A stretch of DNA of 10,759 bases from Planctomycetota bacterium (GTDB taxonomy: Bacteria; Planctomycetota; Planctomycetia; Planctomycetales; Planctomycetaceae). The translations under genes and the position numbers were made by a program. Of the stretch, positions 5,970 to 10,759 are shown piece after piece. Within the stretch, counting starts at the first letter, position 1. Each line of letters opens with the position of its first letter. The stretch is taken from NCBI GenBank assembly GCA_023429275.1, contig JAEYWB010000809.1, positions 1 through 10,759 on the forward strand. The letters run 5' to 3'. Under the pieces are notes generated by a model. It saw only the letters and a list, made by a program, of their open reading frames with translations, was not told the origin of the DNA and did no database searches.

Positions 5970-7160
5970 CTATGGCTTCCCGAATCTCGCACGGGCCGCT
6001 TTCTGGAAGGCGGGCTGGATCTCGTTGCCGTCCGCGTTGGCGTAGCCGGCGTGCTGAACCATGTAGACGAAGATCAGGCCGGCCTTCCTGTCGATCGTCA
6101 TGTTCGTCGCCTGGGCGCCGCCATGGCCAAACGAATTCCCGCTGATCGCGAAGCCGAGGCCGTAGCTCTCCTTGACGCTCATCGGGGTCTGGCGCCTCGT
6201 GAGTTCCGCAACCGAGTCCACTGAAAGGATATCTTTTCCTTCGAATGTTCCATTCCCCAGGATCATCCGGCAGAAGCGGGCCATGTCTTCGGCGGTGCCG
6301 AAGAGTCCTCCGCCCGGCATGGGAAAGCGACGCACCCGGTCGGTCAGCGGGTACTGAAGCTGGGAGATCGGGAACTCGGCGAGGTTTGTCTTCGAGGCGT
6401 CCGGACGGTACGACTTCGCCAGCCGCGCGACCTGTTCTTCCGACGGCCAGAAAGTCGTGTCCTTCATTCCGAGCGGGGCCAGCAGCCGCTCCTCGAGAAA
6501 CGTCTCGTAGGGCTTGCCGCTGACGACCTCGATGATCCGGCCGGCGGTGTTGATCCCGGCGTTGCTGTACTGGTACTTCGTCCCCGGATCGAAAATCATC
6601 GGCGTGTTGGTGTAGCTCCGGACGGCGTCCTTCAGCGGCAGTCCGTCGAGGGTCGGCGCCTCCATCTCGGACTTGAACGGCAGGCCGCTCGTGTGCGAGA
6701 GACACTCGCGAATCGTGATCGGGCGCGAGGGACGCTTCAGCAGGATGTGCTCGTTGTCCTTCTCCGCCGTGAGCCACAGATTCTTGAACTCCGGCAGGTA
6801 CTTTTCGACGGGATCGTCGAGCTTCACCTTCCCCTCGTCGACGAGAATCATCAGCGCGGCGGCGGTGATCGGCTTCGACATCGAGGCGATCCAGAAGAGG
6901 CTTCCGGGTTGCATCGGCTTGCGGCCGCCGATGTCGGCGAACCCGGCGGTCTCGGTCGCCAGGGTCTTGTCCTTGTCGGCGACGAGCAGGACCGCCCCGG
7001 CCAGCGTGTGCCGGTCGACGAACGGCTGAACCGCCGCCGCCAGGGAACCGGCGGAGGGTTTCTCTTCAGCGAAGCCCGGACAGGGGGCAGCGCCGCAAAG
7101 GGCCGCGGCCGGGGCGATGAAAGCTGTCCAGAGGAATAGCGAACGGAGGCGAGCGGTCAT
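5970..7160 (-). CDS. Serine hydrolase, beta-lactamase class C family, secreted (396 aa)
   Basis: This is a penicillin-binding-protein-like serine hydrolase (Pfam beta-lactamase, PF00144 type), a family that includes esterases, D-aminopeptidases and class C beta-lactamases. The three active-site motifs are present: SMSK with nucleophile S93 and K96, YSN at Y198-N200, and HGG at 346-348 in place of the KTG of true beta-lactamases. HGG favours an esterase or peptidase-like role over antibiotic resistance. Other family blocks are seen: LSHTSGLP at 154-161 and PGTKYQYSNAG. A signal peptide (hydrophobic stretch from residue 8, cleavage near GFA|EE at 31/32) points to the periplasm. The start at 7160 is chosen for this signal; the Shine-Dalgarno is weak. 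The longer in-frame start at 7289 lies upstream of the promoter candidate and gives no signal peptide at its N-terminus. The substrate cannot be told from sequence. Confidence 0.92.
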   Translation of the reverse strand: MTARLRSLFLWTAFIAPAAALCGAAPCPGFAEEKPSAGSLAAAVQPFVDRHTLAGAVLLVADKDKTLATETAGFADIGGRKPMQPGSLFWIASMSKPITAAALMILVDEGKVKLDDPVEKYLPEFKNLWLTAEKDNEHILLKRPSRPITIRECLSHTSGLPFKSEMEAPTLDGLPLKDAVRSYTNTPMIFDPGTKYQYSNAGINTAGRIIEVVSGKPYETFLEERLLAPLGMKDTTFWPSEEQVARLAKSYRPDASKTNLAEFPISQLQYPLTDRVRRFPMPGGGLFGTAEDMARFCRMILGNGTFEGKDILSVDSVAELTRRQTPMSVKESYGLGFAISGNSFGHGGAQATNMTIDRKAGLIFVYMVQHAGYANADGNEIQPAFQKAARARFGKP

Positions 7161-7207
7161 CGCGACGATCCCGTCGAGCAGATAGAGGAGAAACACATCC
7201 AGGCCGG

Positions 7208-7236
7208 TTAATATGACGAGAGGGTGGGTTTCGCAA
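7208..7236 (-). promoter_or_regulatory. Candidate promoter of the serine hydrolase gene
   Basis: On the minus strand TTGCGA (7236-7231) and TATTAA (7213-7208) are separated by exactly 17 bases; each matches 4 of 6 sigma-70 consensus positions. The -10 is about 47 bases upstream of the ATG at 7160. This AT-rich patch stands out in the otherwise GC-rich gap. Confidence 0.35.
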
Positions 7237-7338
7237 CCGATTCGAACGTCGCCGCGGCTGACGTTCCGCGAGCGAGCAGAGCTCGGCAACGCCCGGGGCG
7301 GAGTGTCGTCCGCCAGGAAACGGATGCGATGCTCCGAA

Positions 7339-7367
7339 TTCTCAATCCTTGGCCTCGTCCCTATGAT
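7339..7367 (+). promoter_or_regulatory. Candidate promoter of lpd
   Basis: TTCTCA (7339-7344) and TATGAT (7362-7367) are 17 bases apart. The -10 matches consensus at 5 of 6 positions and the -35 at 4 of 6. The site lies about 70 bases before the lpd start codon, in the 276-base divergent region shared with the serine hydrolase gene. Confidence 0.42.
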
Positions 7368-7436
7368 TCGGTCCTCGTCGACTCGCCCTCGCGCGCGGTG
7401 CGGCGTGTCCGAAGTCTATGCGTCCCTGAGGATTCC

Positions 7437-8876
7437 ATGTCCGCCGCCGCTCCCGCGACCGCCCCCGCCCATGCCCAGCTTGTCGTCCTCGGCGGGGGGC
7501 CGGGCGGTTATCCCGCGGCCTTCGAGGCTGCCGACCATGGCATGAGCGTCGTGATGGTCGACATGGATCCGCAGCCGGGCGGGGTCTGCCTCAACCGGGG
7601 ATGCATCCCGTCGAAGGCGCTGCTCCACGTCGCCAAGCTGATCCACGAGGCCCACGACTCCGCGGCCCTCGGCGTGACGTTCGCCCCGCCGAAGATCGAC
7701 CTCGACAAGCTCCGGAGCTTCAAGTCGGACGTCGTCACGAAGCTGACCGGCGGCATCCGGCAGCTCAGCGGCGCCCGCGGCGTGAAGCTCGTCCAGGCCA
7801 AGGGGACGTTCCTCGATTCGAAGACGCTCCAGCTCACCTACCCGGACGGCTCGACCGGGAAGATGACCTTCGACAAGTGCATCGTGGCGGTCGGATCGCG
7901 GCCGGCAATGCCGAAGATCTTCGACATCGGCGATCCGCGGGTCATGGACTCGACCGGCGCCCTCAACCTGCCCGACATCCCCAAGCGGATGCTCGTCATC
8001 GGCGGGGGCTACATCGGCCTCGAGATGGGTTCGGTCTACGCCGCCCTCGGGACGAAGGTGACGGTCGTCGAAGCGCTTCCGGTCCTGCTCGCCGCCGCCG
8101 ACCGCGACCTTGTCGCTCCGCTGCAGAAGCGGCTTCAGGCACAGTTCGAGGCGATCCACCTCAATACCAAGGTCAACAGCCTCAAGGCGACCCCCGAAGG
8201 GATCGTGGCGGACCTCGGGGGCGAAGGGGTGACGTCGCCGCAGACGTTCGACCGGGTCCTGGTCTCGGTCGGCCGGGCGCCGAACGGCAAGGGGATCGGC
8301 CTCGAGAACACGAAAGTGGTCGTGACCGACCGGGGCTTCATCCAGGTCGACAAGAACATGCGGACCGCCGATCCGAACATTCTCGCCATCGGCGACGTCG
8401 CCGGAGAGCCGATGCTCGCCCACAAGGCGACCCGCGAGGCGAAGGTCGCTATCGAAACCCTCCTGGGCGAGCCCGCCCAGTTCGACAACGTCGCCATCCC
8501 GGCGGTCGTCTTCACCGATCCCGAGCTGGCCTGGTGCGGCATCACCGAGGCGGAAGCGAAGGCCGCCAACAAGGAAGTCATCGTCACGAAGTTCCCCTGG
8601 GCGGCATCCGGCCGCGCCCAGGCGATCGCCCGGACGGAGGGGCTGACGAAGCTGATCATCGAGCCGAAAACCGAGCGGATCCTCGGCGTCGGCATCGTCG
8701 GTGCCGGCGCAGGGGAGATGATCGCCGAGGGTGTCCTGGCGGTCGAAACCGCCGCCGTCGCCCGCGACCTGGCGGAGTCGATCCACGCCCACCCGACGCT
8801 GTCCGAAACGATCATGGAATCGGCCGAGGCCTCGTTCGGACAGGCAACGCATGTATTCCGGCCGAAGAAGAAGTGA
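7437..8876 (+). CDS. lpd: Dihydrolipoamide dehydrogenase, E3 (479 aa)
   Basis: This flavoenzyme reoxidises the dihydrolipoyl groups of the pyruvate, 2-oxoglutarate and branched-chain dehydrogenase complexes or of the glycine cleavage system, passing electrons through FAD and a disulphide to NAD+. The FAD-binding motif GGGPGG is at 19-24. The redox disulphide is C51/C56 in [13 protein letters not shown]. The NAD-binding motif GGGYIG is at 189-194. The second FAD motif is ILAIGDV, and the catalytic pair H452/E457 lies in HAHPTLSE near the C-terminus. The length matches the family. ATG 7437 is preceded by GAGGA at 7428-7432; an upstream in-frame ATG at 7224 would add 71 residues unlike the family. 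No E1, E2 or gcv genes are nearby, so it probably serves complexes encoded elsewhere. Because related disulphide reductases share the motifs, the E3 role is likely rather than certain. Confidence 0.95.
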   Translation: MSAAAPATAPAHAQLVVLGGGPGGYPAAFEAADHGMSVVMVDMDPQPGGVCLNRGCIPSKALLHVAKLIHEAHDSAALGVTFAPPKIDLDKLRSFKSDVVTKLTGGIRQLSGARGVKLVQAKGTFLDSKTLQLTYPDGSTGKMTFDKCIVAVGSRPAMPKIFDIGDPRVMDSTGALNLPDIPKRMLVIGGGYIGLEMGSVYAALGTKVTVVEALPVLLAAADRDLVAPLQKRLQAQFEAIHLNTKVNSLKATPEGIVADLGGEGVTSPQTFDRVLVSVGRAPNGKGIGLENTKVVVTDRGFIQVDKNMRTADPNILAIGDVAGEPMLAHKATREAKVAIETLLGEPAQFDNVAIPAVVFTDPELAWCGITEAEAKAANKEVIVTKFPWAASGRAQAIARTEGLTKLIIEPKTERILGVGIVGAGAGEMIAEGVLAVETAAVARDLAESIHAHPTLSETIMESAEASFGQATHVFRPKKK

Positions 8877-8884
8877 GGAAGTCA

Positions 8885-8974
8885 TCAGTTGTCAGTTGTC
8901 AGTTGTCAGTTCTCAGTGCAGGACGTCGGAACTGGTATTTAACTGATGACTGAAAACTGACGACTGACGACTGA
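8885..8974. repeat. Long palindromic heptamer-repeat hairpin between lpd and kdsA
   Basis: The left arm is five 7-base units: TCAGTTG three times, then TCAGTTC and TCAGTGC (8885-8919). The right arm has CTGA at 8943, 8950, 8957, 8964 and 8971, again exactly 7 bases apart. Pairing 8885-8916 with 8943-8974 gives 27 Watson-Crick pairs, 3 G-U pairs and 2 mismatches around a 26-base loop. It starts 8 bases after the lpd stop codon and ends about 10 bases before the kdsA Shine-Dalgarno. It is more AT-rich than its surroundings. It shares the TCAG-per-7 design with 1410-1452. Confidence 0.85.
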
Positions 8975-8996
8975 AAACTTGCTCAGGAGGAGCCCC

Positions 8997-9857
8997 ATGT
9001 CCGCGACGTCGACATACCGCACTGTTCCGGTCGGACCGTACCGCTGCGGTCCGAAGCAGCCGCTGCTGTTCATCATCGGCCCGTGCGTGATCGAAAGCGA
9101 AGAGCTCATCACGCGCGTCAGCGGCGAGCTCGCCGAGCTGAAGGCGAAGAGCGGCGGCAAGCTGCAGATCGTCTTCAAGGCGAGCTACGACAAGGCCAAC
9201 CGCACCAGCATCACGAGCTTCCGCGGTCCGGGGATTGAGGAAGGGCTCGAGATCCTCGCCCGTGCGGCGGAGCGGACTGGCTTTCCGGTGACGACCGACA
9301 TCCACACCCCCGAGCAGGCCGCGCCGGCGGCGAAGGTCTGCACGGTCCTCCAGATCCCGGCGTTCCTCGCGCGGCAGACCGATCTCGTGGTCGCCTGTGC
9401 CGAGGCGGCCAAGGCCCGTGGGGACGGCGTGGTCAACGTCAAGAAGCCGCAGTTCGTCGCCCCCGAAGACATGCAGCACGCCGTGAAGAAGTGCGAGCAG
9501 GCGGGAAATCCGAACGTCCTGCTGACGGAGCGGGGGACGATGTTCGGCTACGGCCGACTGATCAACGACCTGCAGTGCATCCCGATCATGCAGTCGCTCG
9601 GATGTCCGGTGATCTTCGACGCCACGCACAGCGTTCAGCGACCCGGTGGAAGCACGACCGGCGGCAACCGGGCGATGGTCCCGATCCTCGCGAGGGCCGC
9701 AGTCGCCGGCGGTTGCGACGGGGTCTTCATGGAGGCCCATCCCGATCCGGACAAGGCCCTCAGTGACGGCCCGAACCAGCTCTATCTCAAGGACGTTCCA
9801 AAGCTGATCGACCAGCTCACCCGGCTGCGGGAACTGGCGATCGAGTTCGCGGAATAG
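8997..9857 (+). CDS. kdsA: 3-deoxy-8-phosphooctulonate synthase (KDO-8-P synthase, 286 aa)
   Basis: KdsA condenses phosphoenolpyruvate with arabinose 5-phosphate to KDO-8-phosphate, the precursor of the KDO that links lipid A to the LPS core; it acts in the cytoplasm. Family blocks are all seen: [48 protein letters not shown], and [16 protein letters not shown]. The metal-dependent class ligands are present: C30 in GPCVIES, H211 in DATHS, E246 in MEAHP and D257 in SDGPN. The E. coli enzyme, which needs no metal, has Asn in place of this Cys. The length is close to the 284 aa of E. coli KdsA. The start at 8997 has AGGAGG 6 bases upstream (8985-8990); an in-frame ATG at 8979 would add six residues and lacks a good ribosome site. 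The gene ends 10 bases before a convergent glycosyltransferase, with no clear terminator between. Confidence 0.96.
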   Translation: MSATSTYRTVPVGPYRCGPKQPLLFIIGPCVIESEELITRVSGELAELKAKSGGKLQIVFKASYDKANRTSITSFRGPGIEEGLEILARAAERTGFPVTTDIHTPEQAAPAAKVCTVLQIPAFLARQTDLVVACAEAAKARGDGVVNVKKPQFVAPEDMQHAVKKCEQAGNPNVLLTERGTMFGYGRLINDLQCIPIMQSLGCPVIFDATHSVQRPGGSTTGGNRAMVPILARAAVAGGCDGVFMEAHPDPDKALSDGPNQLYLKDVPKLIDQLTRLRELAIEFAE

Positions 9858-9867
9858 GAGCGCGGCC

Positions 9868-10758
9868 TCAGGCCTCGACTGCTTCCGGAGCAGGGCGCTG
9901 AGAGGCCCGTGTGGTTCGAACGGCCGGAGCCGGCCGAGGACGACGCAGCAGCCGCTGGACGCTTTCGGGCAGGAGGCACTTCGCGAGTGTCCGCCACGTC
10001 CTTCCCGGCGTGCGGCGGCGGAGGATCGCCCGAAGGCCGTGCGTGAAGCTCTCGCGCCTTTGGCCATCGGCATAGAGTTCATCGGCCAGCCAGTCGTGCG
10101 CTCGGGCCAGGATGCGGCGGATTTCGCGCGGTGAAAGCTCGATCTCGGCCCCGTGAGCGGCGATCTCTTCGTTCAGGGTTCGAAGGAACGACCGGGCGAA
10201 GTAGAGGTTGTTCTCGCGGTTCGTGATGTGGTCGCCGATGCCGATCCGGTACAGGATCGACGGAACATCGACGAACGCCACCTCGCCGAGCCGGCAGGTT
10301 GCCAGGTGATACTTGAAGTCCTCGCCGCCGCGGAGCATTCCGGTGTCGAACGGCCCCACCCGCTCCGCCCATTCCCGCTTGAGGACGACCGTCGGCGTGT
10401 GGACGAGGTTCCCGTGGAGCATCTGGGAGTAGATCCGGCGGATCCCGACCGGGGACTTCGCCCACTCCGGTGCAACGCCGGGGACGATCTCGCCGAGCGG
10501 CGTGAAGGTGCCGAACGGCGCCCCATCGGGGAGCTGCCGGTACGTCGAGTACATCTGCTTCAGGTAGCTCTTCTGGTGCGGCCGCTTGTCCGCCCACATC
10601 GAGTCCATGTTGGTCCAGGTCATGCCGACCTCGGGCCGGGCGGCGAGCAGCGCCATCTGGACCTCGAGCTTCCAGGGCTGCCAGATGTCGTCGGAGTCGA
10701 GGAAGGCGATCCATTCCCCCCGGGCCAGCCGCAGCCCGTGGTTCCGCGCGGCGGAGAC
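9868..10758 (-). CDS. Family-2 glycosyltransferase, partial (C-terminal 296 aa)
   Basis: The gene continues past the right edge, so its N-terminus is missing. The first visible residues, VSAARNHGLRLARGEWIAF then LDSDDIW, form the central block of GT-A fold family-2 glycosyltransferases (usually 'ARN.G...A.G..I.FLDSDD'). The DSDD at visible residues 21-24 supplies the metal- and nucleotide-sugar-binding acidic residues. The pattern W-x-P-x-K-L-E-x-Q follows directly. Further on, MLRGGEDFKYHLATC resembles the usual acceptor-side 'GEDxxxxxR' block. The C-terminal 100 or so residues are helical, ending in an Arg/Pro/Ala-rich tail. Such enzymes transfer sugars to growing cell-surface polysaccharide or LPS; donor and acceptor cannot be told. 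Convergence with kdsA fits an envelope-synthesis neighbourhood but does not prove a shared pathway. Confidence 0.92.
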   Translation of the reverse strand, partial: VSAARNHGLRLARGEWIAFLDSDDIWQPWKLEVQMALLAARPEVGMTWTNMDSMWADKRPHQKSYLKQMYSTYRQLPDGAPFGTFTPLGEIVPGVAPEWAKSPVGIRRIYSQMLHGNLVHTPTVVLKREWAERVGPFDTGMLRGGEDFKYHLATCRLGEVAFVDVPSILYRIGIGDHITNRENNLYFARSFLRTLNEEIAAHGAEIELSPREIRRILARAHDWLADELYADGQRRESFTHGLRAILRRRTPGRTWRTLAKCLLPESVQRLLRRPRPAPAVRTTRASQRPAPEAVEA

Positions 10759-10759
10759 T

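Noticed and set aside
5689..6777. 362-codon minus-strand frame overlapping the serine hydrolase
   Set aside because: It is out of frame with the hydrolase, which carries SMSK, YSN and HGG. The composition is Arg/Pro-rich, typical of a shadow frame.
5970..7160. Antibiotic-resistance beta-lactamase
   Set aside because: The third motif is HGG rather than KTG, and the family is dominated by esterases and peptidases; resistance cannot be claimed from the sequence.
7416..8885. 489-codon open frame antisense to lpd
   Set aside because: Its product is rich in Arg, Asp, Gly and Leu with no motif, as expected for a mirror of a GC-rich gene; lpd on the plus strand has all catalytic motifs.
8889..8941. 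kdsA promoter made from TTGTCA copies in the heptamer repeat and TATTTA at 8936
   Set aside because: TTGTCA resembles a -35, but no -10-like hexamer lies 16-18 bases downstream of any copy, and TATTTA matches the -10 consensus poorly.
8885..8974. CRISPR-like array
   Set aside because: The repeats are 7 bases with no spacers and form one palindrome; CRISPR repeats are longer and separated by unique spacers, and no cas gene is present.
8913..10082. 389-codon minus-strand frame antisense to kdsA
   Set aside because: It runs across kdsA, the heptamer repeat and part of the glycosyltransferase in another frame, without recognisable domains. It is a codon-bias shadow.

Overview
The window is GC-rich bacterial chromosome that most likely comes from a planctomycete (Planctomycetota, probably Planctomycetales; I cannot name a genus). 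The main evidence is the DUF1559 protein at 441-1373, with its pilin-like N-terminus and C-terminal Hx9DG motif. It is followed by a small lipoprotein with a transthyretin-like or carboxypeptidase-regulatory-like repeat. That pair is typical of planctomycetes, as is the loose packing of genes with several orphan secreted proteins. The kdsA gene shows a Gram-negative, KDO-containing envelope.

Layout, left to right. The 3' end of an upstream gene, possibly a GntR/FCD regulator, ends at 86. A 354-base gap with a strong hairpin (261-305) leads to the DUF1559 gene. A palindromic heptamer repeat (1410-1452) separates it from the lipoprotein gene (1544-2029). On the minus strand follow a DinB-like protein (2565-3092) and a small exported protein, possibly Tat-dependent (2088-2468). 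An orphan secreted protein (3281-4300) runs divergently from the DinB gene. A 304-base gap (4301-4604) carries a second type of palindromic repeat, built on CACGG every 9 bases. Then come, on the minus strand, a five-TPR protein with a long charged helical tail (4605-5549) and a serine beta-lactamase-family hydrolase (5970-7160). They are separated by 420 gene-free bases holding a perfect 13-bp inverted repeat. Divergent from the hydrolase is dihydrolipoamide dehydrogenase (lpd, 7437-8876). It is followed by a large heptamer-repeat hairpin (8885-8974), kdsA (8997-9857), and a convergent family-2 glycosyltransferase that runs off the right edge.

The genes do not form one pathway. kdsA and the glycosyltransferase both fit envelope polysaccharide synthesis, although they are convergent and so not one operon. 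lpd supplies the E3 subunit of 2-oxoacid dehydrogenase complexes, but no E1 or E2 gene is in view. The DUF1559 protein and its lipoprotein are a secreted or surface pair. No defence system, phage, transposase, CRISPR array, rRNA or tRNA gene was found.

The signal least explained by the genes is the set of intergenic palindromes. Two elements share TCAG spaced exactly every 7 bases in both arms, and a third uses CACGG every 9 bases. They look like dispersed repeat families. One forms a 32-position stem directly in front of the kdsA ribosome-binding site.
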